From JBCBGF01 sp038526915 (GTDB lineage: Bacteria; Pseudomonadota; Alphaproteobacteria; Rhodobacterales; Rhodobacteraceae), in assembly GCA_038526915.1 (NCBI GenBank), contig JBCBGF010000009.1:62001-126000 (forward strand): a stretch of 64,000 nucleotides of DNA, written 5' to 3'. Below are positions 37,829 to 46,408 of this stretch, piece by piece. Each line of letters opens with the position of its first letter. The first letter of the stretch is position 1. The notes under the pieces are model-generated. The model saw only the letters and a program-made list of their open reading frames with translations. It was not told where the DNA came from and ran no database searches. A program made the translations under genes and the position numbers.

Positions 37829-37858
37829 ATTTTGGATATTTACAATTCATTTTGGATA
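37829..37858. promoter_or_regulatory. Direct repeat ATTTTGGATA x2, candidate GntR operator
   Basis: Two identical 10-bp copies start exactly 20 bp apart (37829-37838 and 37849-37858), on the same DNA face, in the 119-bp promoter between the GntR gene and the ABC transporter ATPase gene. The spacer is AT-rich (TTTACAATTC). Position and helical phasing favour a regulator site; binding by the neighbouring GntR protein is inferred. Confidence 0.5.
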
Positions 37859-37893
37859 CAGAAAAGTGGTGCGACGTGGAGGAGAGGGATTCG

Positions 37894-38982
37894 ATGCCCG
37901 AAATTCGGCTTGAGCAGCTGGTTAAGCGTTACGGCGCGGTCGAAGTTCTTCACGGAATCGATCTGGATATGGCCGAGAATGAATTCACCGTTCTGGTGGG
38001 GCCTTCGGGCTGTGGCAAGTCGACGACGCTGCGGATGCTGGCAGGCCTTGAGTCAGTGTCGGACGGCGATATCACGATGGACGGTAAATCGGTGAAGGAT
38101 CTCGATCCCAAGGACCGCGACATCGCGATGGTGTTCCAGGATTATGCGCTCTACCCGCATATGAACGTCGCCAAGAATATGTCGTTCTCGCTGCGTCTGC
38201 AAAAGCGCCCACAGGCCGAGATCGATAAGAAGGTCAAAGATGTGGCCGCGATGTTGGGCCTATCAGATTTTCTTACGCGCAAGCCAGGTGAGCTATCGGG
38301 CGGTCAGCGCCAGCGCGTGGCGATGGGCCGGGCGCTTTGCCGGGATGCGGCGACGTTCCTCTTTGATGAGCCGCTGTCGAACCTTGATGCCAAGCTGCGC
38401 GGCCAGATGCGTGCGGAACTGGCGCTGATGCGGCAGAACGTTGAGAAGAACATGATCTACGTAACCCACGACCAGATCGAGGCGATGACGCTGGCCGATC
38501 GGATCGTGGTGATGCATGGCGGGCATATCCAGCAGCAGGGGACACCGTCCGAGCTGTTCAAGAACCCGGTGAATAAATTCGTGGCGGGTTTTCTGGGCTC
38601 GCCGCCGATGAACTTTCTTGATGCTGAGCTGGCGGACGAGAACGGCGCGCTTTTTGCAAAAGGCGATGGGTTCCACCTGCGACTGCCCGCCGACCTGGCC
38701 GCGCGTGCGAAGGACGGCGCTGGCAAGGCGGTACTCCTTGGGGTCCGGCCATCCGATCTGGAATATGCACCTGAAGCCCCATCGGACACGTCCTTCGACC
38801 TGCAAGTGGTTGTCTCGGAATACGTCGGCGCGCAATCGGTTCTGATCTGCGATTGCGGGCCGGCCCGCGTGACCGTCGAGATAAAATCCGAGACCCCAAT
38901 TGCCCTGGGAGAGACCCTGCGCTTTGCCGCACGGCCCGAGGGGCTGCACCTGTTTGATCCAAAGACCGAAAGGGCGATCTGA
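37894..38982 (+). CDS. Sugar ABC transporter ATPase (UgpC/MalK/SmoK type)
   Basis: 362 residues from the ATG at 37894, set by GGAGAGG upstream and by homology beginning MPEIRLEQLVKRYG. Walker A GPSGCGKSTT lies near residue 37, signature LSGGQRQRVAMGRAL near 133, Walker B FLFDEPLSNLDAKL near 155 and the switch histidine in VTHDQIEAMTLADRI. A C-terminal MalK-type regulatory OB domain follows (about 240-362, VLLGVRPSDLEY, LRFAARPEGLHLFD). It energises import through the two permeases downstream. It is the first gene of the plus-strand operon and faces the GntR gene. Confidence 0.93.
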   Translation: MPEIRLEQLVKRYGAVEVLHGIDLDMAENEFTVLVGPSGCGKSTTLRMLAGLESVSDGDITMDGKSVKDLDPKDRDIAMVFQDYALYPHMNVAKNMSFSLRLQKRPQAEIDKKVKDVAAMLGLSDFLTRKPGELSGGQRQRVAMGRALCRDAATFLFDEPLSNLDAKLRGQMRAELALMRQNVEKNMIYVTHDQIEAMTLADRIVVMHGGHIQQQGTPSELFKNPVNKFVAGFLGSPPMNFLDAELADENGALFAKGDGFHLRLPADLAARAKDGAGKAVLLGVRPSDLEYAPEAPSDTSFDLQVVVSEYVGAQSVLICDCGPARVTVEIKSETPIALGETLRFAARPEGLHLFDPKTERAI

Positions 38983-39013
38983 CGCCCTTCACATCAGCAA
39001 CCGGGAGGAAACG

Positions 39014-40339
39014 ATGCTGAACTTACTGAAGACCACGACGATGGTGGCAGGCATTGCCCTGGCCAGCGCCGCTTCTGCTGCGGGGCCATATGAAGAATAT
39101 GCGGGCACCACGCTGGTGGTGAACTTCCCCGCGCACCCGCATTACAACGCGGTGATGGAGGTGCTGCCGGAATTCACCGCGCAGACCGGCATCGAAGTTG
39201 AAGTCGACATGCTGCCCTATCTCGACATGCGCGAGCGGCAGACGCTGGAACTGGCGCTGGATGAAGGTGCCTATGACCTGATTTCCTACGTTGTGTTTTC
39301 CAAGGCCGACTATGTCTATGCCGACCAGTTGGAGAACCTCGCGAAATACTTCATGAACCCGCGCCTGGCCGATCCGAACTACGACCCCGAGGATCTGATT
39401 GACGGCTATGTGCAGAACATCGGCGTTGCGGGTGGCGAAAAGGGTTATCTGCCCGGTCCCACGGGATCGTTGTATGGTCTGCCGTTCGGGTCGGAAACGT
39501 CGGTGCTCTACTACCGCACTGACATTTTCGAAAAGCACGGGCTGGAAGTGCCGACCGACTATGACGCATTCCTCGAACTTGCCTGTCAGATCCCAGAGCT
39601 GGAGCCGGGCATGGGCGGTGTCGCCTCGCGGGCCGCATCGGGCCATCAAGCGAGCCATGCGTTCCTTCTGCATCTGGCGCCGCTGGGCGGGCGGGTCTTT
39701 GACGAGGCCTGGAACCCGATCATCAATAACGAAGCTGGCGTTGCAGCTGCCAACGCGCTGAAGCAGATCGTTGATTGCGGGCCCGAGGGGTCTTCGGCCT
39801 TCGGTCCGGCAGAAGCGGCGAATGCGTTCGCCCAAGGCCAAGCCGCGATGTTCCTCGACTCGATCGCCTTTGCTTCGACCTTCGAAGATGAAAGTCGCTC
39901 GACCGTTGCGGGGAATGTCGGCTGGGCCGCGCATCCCGCGGGCGTGCGGGCGGCATCGCAAACCGGCGGTTTCGGTCTGGGCATCCCGGCCAATGCCGAG
40001 CACAAAGAAGCCGCGTTCCTTCTGATGCAGTGGCTCACCTCGAAAGAGGGCGATCTGCTGACAGCGATGGCGGGCGGCAACCCTTCGCGCTTCTCGACCT
40101 ATCAGAACGCCGAACTGAACGCCGCCAAGCCGTGGTCGGCGACCTTTGGCGAGGCGCTTGAGTTTGCCGATCCCGACTGGCGCCCGATCATCCCGGCCTG
40201 GGGCAAGATCAATGCCGATATCGGCACGACGATGAGCCAGGTTCTGACCGACGACCTCGACATTCAGGCAGCGCTGGACGGTATCGCCGAACGCACCCGC
40301 GCCCTGATGGAAGAGGAAGGCTACTACATCTGGCAGTAG
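39014..40339 (+). CDS. Sugar ABC transporter substrate-binding protein (family 1)
   Basis: 441 residues from the ATG at 39014, preceded by GGGAGGAAACG. The signal peptide MLNLLKTTTMVAGIALASA...A is cleaved near residue 22. The mature sequence has the family 1 pattern: VLPEFTAQTGIEVEVDMLPY, then the hinge region GLPFGSETSVLYYRTDIFEKHGLEVPTDYDAFL and a C-terminal GFGLGIPANAEHKEAAFLLMQWLTS. It captures the substrate in the periplasm. It resembles binding proteins for polyols or glycosides more than those for monosaccharides such as ribose. The ligand is unknown and is the key to the operon. Confidence 0.92.
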   Translation: MLNLLKTTTMVAGIALASAASAAGPYEEYAGTTLVVNFPAHPHYNAVMEVLPEFTAQTGIEVEVDMLPYLDMRERQTLELALDEGAYDLISYVVFSKADYVYADQLENLAKYFMNPRLADPNYDPEDLIDGYVQNIGVAGGEKGYLPGPTGSLYGLPFGSETSVLYYRTDIFEKHGLEVPTDYDAFLELACQIPELEPGMGGVASRAASGHQASHAFLLHLAPLGGRVFDEAWNPIINNEAGVAAANALKQIVDCGPEGSSAFGPAEAANAFAQGQAAMFLDSIAFASTFEDESRSTVAGNVGWAAHPAGVRAASQTGGFGLGIPANAEHKEAAFLLMQWLTSKEGDLLTAMAGGNPSRFSTYQNAELNAAKPWSATFGEALEFADPDWRPIIPAWGKINADIGTTMSQVLTDDLDIQAALDGIAERTRALMEEEGYYIWQ

Positions 40340-40352
40340 TGCCGATTGCTGG

Positions 40353-40373
40353 CCCCCGCGCCTGACGCGGGGG
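40353..40373 (+). terminator. Intercistronic hairpin after the binding-protein gene
   Basis: CCCCCGCG (40353-40360), loop CCTGA, CGCGGGGG (40366-40373), starting 14 bases after the binding-protein stop. No T-run follows. Stable hairpins here commonly protect the abundant binding-protein mRNA and reduce expression of the permease genes. Confidence 0.6.
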
Positions 40374-40445
40374 TCCTCCCTGGTCTCTGGCCGCCACTCA
40401 CCAGGGTGGCCAGAGGCTTTGACAGCGCCAGGAAGGTTGACGCAC

Positions 40446-41357
40446 GTGGCCCGCAAAAACCTGAACCGTCTGACACCTTACATGTTCGTCGCGCCCGCAG
40501 GGCTCGTGATGATCCTCGCGCTGTTTTATCCCATCGCCTACATGGTCTGGGGCAGCTTCCACGATTGGGATCCCAGCCAGAACCTGGGCGAGGCTGATTG
40601 GATCGGGCTGGGCAATTACATCAAACTTCTGGGTGACGCGGCGTTCCACACCAGTTTCTGGATCACGCTGGTCTTCGCCTTCACTGTTGTCGCGGTCGAG
40701 ATGGTGCTGGGCGTGGGGCTTGCGCTTCTTTTGGATCGCAACATTCGCGGCATGTCGGTTCTGCGGACACTGTTCATCCTGCCGATGATGATCGCGCCCG
40801 TCGTGGTTGGCCTTGTCTGGCGCTACATGTTCCATGCAACCTACGGGACGTTTAACCGCTTTCTCGAAAGCATCGGGTTGCCGTCGATTGACTGGCTGGG
40901 TCAGAACCCGCTTTTAAGCGTCATCATCGCCGATATCTGGCAGTGGACGCCGTTTATCTTCATCCTGTCGCTTGCGGCGCTGCAGTCGCTGCCCCGTTCG
41001 ACACTGGAGGCCGCACGCATCGACGGCGCGACGGCGTGGCAGCAGGTCATTCACATTAAGCTCCCGCTGATGGCGCCGGTGTTGTTCGTGACCATGCTGC
41101 TGAGATTGATCGACGCCTTCAAGGTGCTGGAGGTGATCCTGGTGATGACCGGGGGCGGGCCGGGCCTGTCGACCGAGATCCTGGCGCTGCGCATCGCCCG
41201 CACAGCGCGCGAGTTCCGCGAGTTGGGCGAAGCGGCGGCGATGTCCAACTACCTGCTGATGCTTCTGATGATCCTTACTCTGGGCATGTTCGCCTTCACC
41301 CGCTGGCAGGAAGCCCGGGCGCGCCGTCTGAAATTCTCCGCGGAAGAGGAGGGCTAA
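40446..41357 (+). CDS. Sugar ABC transporter permease 1 (UgpA/MalF type)
   Basis: 303 residues from a GTG at 40446, 10 bases after AGGAAGG; a TTG nine codons upstream (40419) overlaps that ribosome site and is unlikely. Six membrane segments are visible, beginning YMFVAPAGLVMILALFYPIAYMVW. The EAA loop that contacts the ATPase reads LEAARIDGATAWQQVIHIKLPL near residues 185-207. It forms half of the inner-membrane channel with the next gene product. Confidence 0.92.
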   Translation: MARKNLNRLTPYMFVAPAGLVMILALFYPIAYMVWGSFHDWDPSQNLGEADWIGLGNYIKLLGDAAFHTSFWITLVFAFTVVAVEMVLGVGLALLLDRNIRGMSVLRTLFILPMMIAPVVVGLVWRYMFHATYGTFNRFLESIGLPSIDWLGQNPLLSVIIADIWQWTPFIFILSLAALQSLPRSTLEAARIDGATAWQQVIHIKLPLMAPVLFVTMLLRLIDAFKVLEVILVMTGGGPGLSTEILALRIARTAREFRELGEAAAMSNYLLMLLMILTLGMFAFTRWQEARARRLKFSAEEEG

Positions 41358-41360
41358 GGC

Positions 41361-42296
41361 ATGGCTGACACATCCTATGACCGGCAGAACCCGGCTTTCT
41401 ATGCGCTGCTCGTGCTCTTGGTGTTCATGTCGGTGGGGCCGGTCGCGATCCTGCTGATCAACTCGCTGAAGCTGGATGTGGATATCACCAGTGGGGTGGG
41501 TGGGCTTTTGTTCATGCCGACGATCCGAAATTACGAGACGGCGCTGTGCGATATCCTGTGGTACGAGCCGGAGCATCTGCGGTTTTGTCAGATCCGCTTT
41601 GGCGGGGCCTTCATCAACTCGATCATCATCGCGTTGATCTCCACCGCGCTCACGTTGATCTTCGGCTGCATGGCGGCCTATGCGCTGGTGCGGTTCCGGT
41701 TTCTGGGCCGCGATAGCTTGTCGTTGTCCACGCTGGCGGTGCGGATGATCCCGCCTGCGGTGCTGCTGGTGCCGGTTTTCGGGCTGTGGAACAACGCGTT
41801 TTGTCTGGATAATGACTATGGGCTGGGCGAATGGATCCGCGACACGTTCGGGGGCCGCGGCGACGTCTGTCTGGCGGGCACGCATTCTGGGATCATCCTG
41901 ATCTATGTCGCGATGAACCTGCCTTTTGTGATCTGGATCCTGCAGAGTTTCATCGTACAGGTGCCACCGTCTCTCGAAGAAGCCGCCCGTGTGGATGGGG
42001 CGGGACCGTTCCAGACGTTCTTTCTGGTGGTCCTGCCGCTTATCAAGCCCGGTTTGGCGGCGGCGTCGATTTTTACCTTCCGGATCGCGTGGAATGAGTA
42101 CCTGCTGGCTTCGGCGCTGGCCGATCGTGACACGATGACGGTGCCGATCCTGATCGTGAACAACGCAAGTGAGTTTGACGGGCTGGGCACGATCTTTGCC
42201 ACCGGCATGTTGCTTGCAATCCCGCCGATCCTGTTCACGCTGTTCGCCTCGCGCCAGATCATCACGGGCATGACCGCCGGAGCCGTGAAGGGCTGA
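41361..42296 (+). CDS. Sugar ABC transporter permease 2 (UgpE/MalG type)
   Basis: 311 residues. Membrane segments start ALLVLLVFMSVGPVAILLIN. The EAA loop is LEEAARVDGAGPFQTFFLVVLPL near residues 207-230. It carries two unusual soluble stretches for this family: ALCDILWYEPEHLRFCQ near 55-70 and a cysteine-containing loop CLDNDYGLGEWIRDTFGGRG near 148-168. Both lie between membrane segments and may face the periplasm, where they could contact the binding protein. It begins 3 bases after the permease 1 stop. Confidence 0.92.
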   Translation: MADTSYDRQNPAFYALLVLLVFMSVGPVAILLINSLKLDVDITSGVGGLLFMPTIRNYETALCDILWYEPEHLRFCQIRFGGAFINSIIIALISTALTLIFGCMAAYALVRFRFLGRDSLSLSTLAVRMIPPAVLLVPVFGLWNNAFCLDNDYGLGEWIRDTFGGRGDVCLAGTHSGIILIYVAMNLPFVIWILQSFIVQVPPSLEEAARVDGAGPFQTFFLVVLPLIKPGLAAASIFTFRIAWNEYLLASALADRDTMTVPILIVNNASEFDGLGTIFATGMLLAIPPILFTLFASRQIITGMTAGAVKG

Positions 42297-42298
42297 GT

Positions 42299-43429
42299 AT
42301 GGCGCGGGTCCTTCTGATCGGGACGGTGGAAACCAAACAGGCCGAGATGGACTACCTCGCCGATGCGCTGGGGCGTCATGGGCTGGCCGTTGAGATGGTG
42401 GATGTCTCGCTTGGGGCCGGGGGGCAGGTGCTGTCCTCGCCCGAGAAGCTGGCGCGGATGACCGAGCGGGCGGAGGCGGCGGCGCGGCATGTCGCGGCGG
42501 AGTGCAGCACATGCCGTGTGGCGGTGGGTCTGGGCGGCGGGACCGGGGGCGAGATCGTGCTGGGGGCCTTGCGCGCGTTGCCGGCGGCCTATCCCAAGGT
42601 GCTGATCACGACGATGGCCTTCGATCCGCGCGCGGCCCTGGCCGATAGCGCGATCACTCTGGTGCCGACGCTGTGTGACATCGAGGGGCTGAACCCGATG
42701 CTGCGCCAGACGTTCGAGAATGCGGCGGCGCTGGTGGGGGGCTTGAGCCATGCGTCCAACCTAGCAGTTGCCACCCGGGCCAACGTGGCGGTCACGACTT
42801 TGGGCGCGACGGGTCCCGCGGGCACCGCGGTTGCGCGGCACCTGGGTGCGAGAGGGCTCGATGCCACTGTTTTTCATGCCAACGGCTATGGAGGCGCGGC
42901 GTTTTCACGCTTTGTGCAAGAAGGTGGGGCTGCCGGGGTCATCGACCTCAATGTGCACGAGTTGGGGCGGTTGCGCCTCGCAGGGGCACATGTGCCGATG
43001 CCTAACCGGTTCCGTGCGGGGGATGCATTGCCGCGGGTGGTACTTCCAGGCGGGTTGAACTTTATCGGACTGGGGACACTAAGCACCGTGTCCGAGGCGC
43101 ATCTTGCGCGACCGCACTACCAACATTCCGGCCATTTCACCCATGTCGTACTTACCGAAGACGAGATGGCTGATCAGGCGCAGGCGTTGGCGGCTGAGCT
43201 GAACCACGCCACGGCGCCCTGCCATGTGATCCTGCCCATGGGCGGGTTCAGCCATGAAGACCGCCCCGGCGGCGCGATTGAGGCGCCGCGCCTGCGCGCT
43301 ATCGCCGCCGAGGTGTTGGAGGCCGAGGCCCGCGCCTTTACCGTGGCCCGTCTGCCCCATCACATCAACACCGACGCGACGGCCGAGGCTGCCGTGACCG
43401 CGCTTCTTGAAAGGATGCCCGATGCCTGA
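42299..43429 (+). CDS. Tm-1-like ATP-binding domain protein (UPF0261)
   Basis: 376 residues. It opens with MARVLLIGTVETKQAEMDYLADAL and continues VALGLGGGTGGEIVLGALRA-like sequence (VAVGLGGGTGGEI), PKVLITTMAFDPR, a central ATTLGATGPAG-type segment and a C-terminal LPMGGFSHEDRPGG. This is the UPF0261/Tm-1-like family, a two-domain protein with an N-terminal ATP-binding fold that includes the plant viral resistance protein Tm-1. Bacterial members recur in sugar or sugar-acid operons, but their reaction is not established. It is 2 bases after the permease stop and overlaps the next aldolase gene. Confidence 0.88.
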   Translation: MARVLLIGTVETKQAEMDYLADALGRHGLAVEMVDVSLGAGGQVLSSPEKLARMTERAEAAARHVAAECSTCRVAVGLGGGTGGEIVLGALRALPAAYPKVLITTMAFDPRAALADSAITLVPTLCDIEGLNPMLRQTFENAAALVGGLSHASNLAVATRANVAVTTLGATGPAGTAVARHLGARGLDATVFHANGYGGAAFSRFVQEGGAAGVIDLNVHELGRLRLAGAHVPMPNRFRAGDALPRVVLPGGLNFIGLGTLSTVSEAHLARPHYQHSGHFTHVVLTEDEMADQAQALAAELNHATAPCHVILPMGGFSHEDRPGGAIEAPRLRAIAAEVLEAEARAFTVARLPHHINTDATAEAAVTALLERMPDA

Positions 43430-44099
43430 CACCGCCCGTTTTCCTGACCTGTATGACAAGATGGACGCGCTGATCGCCACCGCGCGCCGGTGCTTTGACC
43501 AGGGGCTTCAGACCAACGCGGGCGGCAATCTGTCGGTCCGGCTAGAGGCGCGCGATTCAATTGTGATCAAGCCCTCGGGCGTGGGCTTTGCCGAATGCAG
43601 CCGGGAAAATCTTCAGGTGGTGGAACTGTCGGGCACGATCCTGCCCGGAGCCGAGGGGCTGAAGCCGTCCAAGGACCTCGACTTCCACCTCGATCTCTAT
43701 CGCATCCGCACGGACATCAACGCGATCGTTCACTGCCACAGCCCCTGGGCCACGGGCTATGCCAGCGCCGGCCTCGAGATCCCCTGCCTGACTGTTCAGA
43801 CGATTGAAAAGATCGGGCGCATGCCGCTGATCCCCCTGTCGGCCAATGGCGGGCCGCAGACGGATGTGGAGATTAGCCCGGTGTTCCAGGATCAAAGCAT
43901 CCGCGCGGCGGTGCTGGCGAACCACGGCACCATCGGTGTGGGCAAGACCCTGATGGCGGCGCAGTACCTGGCCGAGATCATCGAAGAGACGGCCCATATC
44001 GCCTATGTGCGCGACACGCTGATGGCAGCCCATGGGCGATCCCAAGCGGACCTGCCCCAGTACGGCACAGCCGCCGAGGCAAAGGCCGCCTCGGCATAG
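43422..44099 (+). CDS. Class II aldolase/adducin family protein, short form
   Basis: 225 residues from the ATG at 43422, which overlaps the UPF0261 stop; an ATG five codons earlier (43407) is possible. Landmarks are NAGGNLSVR near residue 31, IKPSGVGF, the zinc-ligand pair HCHSPW near 105 and ANHGTIGVG near 167. This is the size of fuculose-1-phosphate aldolase, ribulose-5-phosphate 4-epimerase and 3-oxo-tetronate-4-phosphate decarboxylase. It is last in the plus-strand operon. With the longer aldolase at 34275-35249, the regulon has two class II aldolases, which suggests two successive steps or two substrates. Confidence 0.88.
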   Translation: MPDTARFPDLYDKMDALIATARRCFDQGLQTNAGGNLSVRLEARDSIVIKPSGVGFAECSRENLQVVELSGTILPGAEGLKPSKDLDFHLDLYRIRTDINAIVHCHSPWATGYASAGLEIPCLTVQTIEKIGRMPLIPLSANGGPQTDVEISPVFQDQSIRAAVLANHGTIGVGKTLMAAQYLAEIIEETAHIAYVRDTLMAAHGRSQADLPQYGTAAEAKAASA

Positions 44100-44224
44100 A
44101 TTTGCTTGCGTAAGTCGGCACTCGCGCGCCGCCTCAGACGCAAATGCGCTATGCTAGCCGCCACCTGCCAGGTTGATGGAGTGCGACACGCCTTCGCGCC
44201 ACGCGGCCTCGCAAGTTTTCAGAC

Positions 44225-44761
44225 TTGACCGTTATCTGCTTTACGGAACGCCTTGTTCGAATTGAAAGACGCGGCACCACTCGCAATCTCGATACGTGTA
44301 TTGCTCATTACTTCTCGGAGACGGTCGGCTTTGGGCTCTTCGCGGCCGCTAGATCAGTTGCAGCGTGTCTTGCGGTATTGGTTGCGCTAGCCGCATGGCT
44401 TTTCCCGGTAGTGAGAAAACGCCTTCAATCGGCCAAGATCGTCTCAGAATTTCGTGCCAAATCGATTGCCCTTTCCAGGGAAATTAATGCAGCCGATGGC
44501 GTTTTAGACTTGTGGGAGCTTAAGATACCACCTGAGGACGCTCCGGACGCCCACGGTCTGATGCTCCGGGTATTTAGCCTTTACGATGAGGTCTACACTC
44601 ACCATCGAGCGGGATATTATCCCGAGCCACATTGGAGTGCGGCTGTGGAGGAGATGAAGAAATTCGTTGGTATGCAATACATCAAGAGTAACATCGCTTT
44701 CGCGGAACAACTAAACGCGCCATTTGGTGAGTTCTTGCGTGAACTTGAGCAAGAATCATGA
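44225..44761 (+). CDS. Unrecognised protein with one membrane helix
   Basis: 178 residues if read from a TTG at 44225; no ATG is available upstream of the membrane segment, so the start is uncertain. One hydrophobic helix lies at about residues 34-63 (GLFAAARSVAACLAVLVALAAWLF), followed by a soluble, mostly helical region with no motif I recognise (ALSREINAADGVLDLWELKIPP, EMKKFVGMQYIKSNIAF). The DNA is noticeably lower in GC than its neighbours. The next gene starts 10 bases after this stop, so the two probably form an acquired operon of unknown function. Confidence 0.5.
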   Translation: MTVICFTERLVRIERRGTTRNLDTCIAHYFSETVGFGLFAAARSVAACLAVLVALAAWLFPVVRKRLQSAKIVSEFRAKSIALSREINAADGVLDLWELKIPPEDAPDAHGLMLRVFSLYDEVYTHHRAGYYPEPHWSAAVEEMKKFVGMQYIKSNIAFAEQLNAPFGEFLRELEQES

Positions 44762-44771
44762 AGGAACTTCG

Positions 44772-45290
44772 ATGCCTTTGCCACTGAATTTCATAAATAG
44801 AGAGTTTGCAAATCAATCCAGAAAGCCTGCTGCGAGTTTTATGCGAGCGCTATCCGACCTTTACCAAGCATTCGCATTTATCGAAGAGAACGAGATTTCA
44901 GATGCGCAGATACGTATCGGCGACGCTGAAAAGAAATTGAGCGACGCAATTACCGAACTTAGATCGCTTGAACCGGTCACAGATCGATGGTTGATCCGGA
45001 ACGAAGCTGTGTTCGATAGTGCGCTGGATAGTCTGGCAGAAAAACTAGGTTTTACGCCAACTGGTGACCGCGTGGTCATAGACACACTGACAAGTGAACT
45101 CGAACAACTGCATGCTTTGCTGGCCCGCCATACCTCGAGGGATCCCAACTCGGCGACAGCGCAACCGCTTCCGACCTCCGATGAGGGACAGTTTCATCTC
45201 ACCTCTGAGATACTGCGTCAGGTAATTCGGGTCCAAGAAATCGGGGGCGCGGCGACGCGTCTCTCCCTCGTTTCCAGCGGCGACGGGTAG
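44772..45290 (+). CDS. Unrecognised helical protein
   Basis: 172 residues from the ATG at 44772, preceded by AAGGA. The sequence is hydrophilic and mostly helical: ASFMRALSDLYQAFAFIEE, IGDAEKKLSDAITELRSL, LTSELEQLHALLARH. A coiled coil is likely at about 45-70 and 105-125. It has no signal peptide, membrane segment or known motif. It follows the membrane-helix protein at 44225-44761 by 10 bases in the same lower-GC segment. I do not recognise the family and assign no function. Confidence 0.6.
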   Translation: MPLPLNFINREFANQSRKPAASFMRALSDLYQAFAFIEENEISDAQIRIGDAEKKLSDAITELRSLEPVTDRWLIRNEAVFDSALDSLAEKLGFTPTGDRVVIDTLTSELEQLHALLARHTSRDPNSATAQPLPTSDEGQFHLTSEILRQVIRVQEIGGAATRLSLVSSGDG

Positions 45291-45342
45291 CACCTTTTTT
45301 GGAGGCGGCTGCGGCCCTGAGCCGACATTCAGCGATGGTTCC

Positions 45343-45377
45343 GGATGCTGCGGTTGCAGCCCGCTTAGCGGTCATTC
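45343..45377 (+). repeat. Copy 1 of a 35-bp dispersed intergenic repeat
   Basis: This 35-bp segment starts GGATGCTGC, contains GCAGCCCGC and ends CATTC. It matches 28 of 35 positions of a segment at 59093-59127, on the same strand, with no gaps. Both copies lie in gene-free spacers. It may be the core of a degenerate intergenic repeat element. Confidence 0.45.
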
Positions 45378-45445
45378 AACGTTTTCGACTCTTAGCAGCC
45401 CAGCGGTGAATTGGCGGCTCCGCTCAGGCTATCGAAAACTTGCGC

Positions 45446-46408
45446 TTAGGCTTTGGCAAGTGGATGGAAACAGGCGACCTCCGCGCCGCTTCCAACGTCT
45501 TCCAATTTGGGGACCTCGGCCCGACAGCGATCTGTCGCGTAAGGACACCGCGCCGCGAACGCGCAGCCGAGCGGCGGATCAAGCGGGTTAGGGAGCTCAG
45601 TCCCCTTTGCCTCGGGCGCGGTCAAAGGGCGACCGACCACCGGGGCGCTGTCGGCGAGTAGCTTTGTGTAGGGGTGGCGCGGGTTCGCGAAAACGACCTC
45701 GGCAGGACCAAGCTCTACGACCGAGCCAAAGTAGAGGACCGCGATCCGATCACTAACCGCTTCGACAACCGCAAGGTCATGGCTGATGAAGAGATACGTA
45801 AGGTCGAATTCCTTTTTGAGGTCGGCGAGGAGGTTCAGAACCTGAGCCTGAACCGAGACGTCGAGCGCGGAAACCGGTTCGTCGAGAATGAGGATGCGGG
45901 CATTCGCCGCCAACGCGCGCGCGATCCCAATACGCTGCGCCTGCCCGCCGGAAAACTCGTGTGGATAGCGTTCGAGGAACTCCTCGCGGAGGTTCACACT
46001 GGCAAAGATCTCCGCAATCCGTTTGTCTCGCTCAGGTTTCGACATGCCGTGAAGCTGCTTCAGCGGCGCTTCCATGATCTGGCGGATCGTTTTGCGGGGG
46101 TTGAGCGAAGAGATCGGGTCTTGGAAGACGTACTGAATGCGCTTACCGAAGTCGGCCGGGTCGGCGTTGTTGAGCGCAGCCCCCTCGATCTGGATCGAAC
46201 CGGTCGACGGCGGAAGAAGACCGACGAGCATGCGTGCCAGCGTGGACTTCCCGCAGCCCGACTCGCCGACGATGCCGAGGGTTTCGTTTTTGCGGACCGA
46301 GAGGGTGATGGGATGCACCGCCTTCACCGAGGCTGTGGCACCGCCGAACAGACCGCGTCCGACGGGGAAGGTCTTCGACAGGTTGTCGAGTGTCAGGGCG
46401 TCGCTCAT
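45446..46408 (-). CDS. Oligopeptide ABC transporter ATPase (DppF/OppF type)
   Basis: 320 residues from the ATG at 46408, which overlaps the previous stop (ATGA). Walker A GESGCGKSTLAR lies near residue 48, Q-loop VFQDPISSLNPRKT, signature FSGGQAQRIGIARAL, Walker B ILILDEPVSALDVSVQ and switch FISHDL. The C-terminal oligopeptide-transporter extension carries the cysteine cluster GCAFAARCPYATDRC. It is one of two ATPases that power uptake by the transporter encoded just upstream. Confidence 0.93.
   Translation of the reverse strand: MSDALTLDNLSKTFPVGRGLFGGATASVKAVHPITLSVRKNETLGIVGESGCGKSTLARMLVGLLPPSTGSIQIEGAALNNADPADFGKRIQYVFQDPISSLNPRKTIRQIMEAPLKQLHGMSKPERDKRIAEIFASVNLREEFLERYPHEFSGGQAQRIGIARALAANARILILDEPVSALDVSVQAQVLNLLADLKKEFDLTYLFISHDLAVVEAVSDRIAVLYFGSVVELGPAEVVFANPRHPYTKLLADSAPVVGRPLTAPEAKGTELPNPLDPPLGCAFAARCPYATDRCRAEVPKLEDVGSGAEVACFHPLAKA

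Noticed and set aside
40914..42512. 532-codon minus-strand open frame across the sugar permeases
   Set aside because: Antisense to two clear permease genes with EAA motifs; Arg/His/Gln-rich without a domain.
44100..44224. Possible tRNA or small RNA in the spacer before the unknown gene pair
   Set aside because: I could not fold a cloverleaf and found no T-loop motif or terminator.
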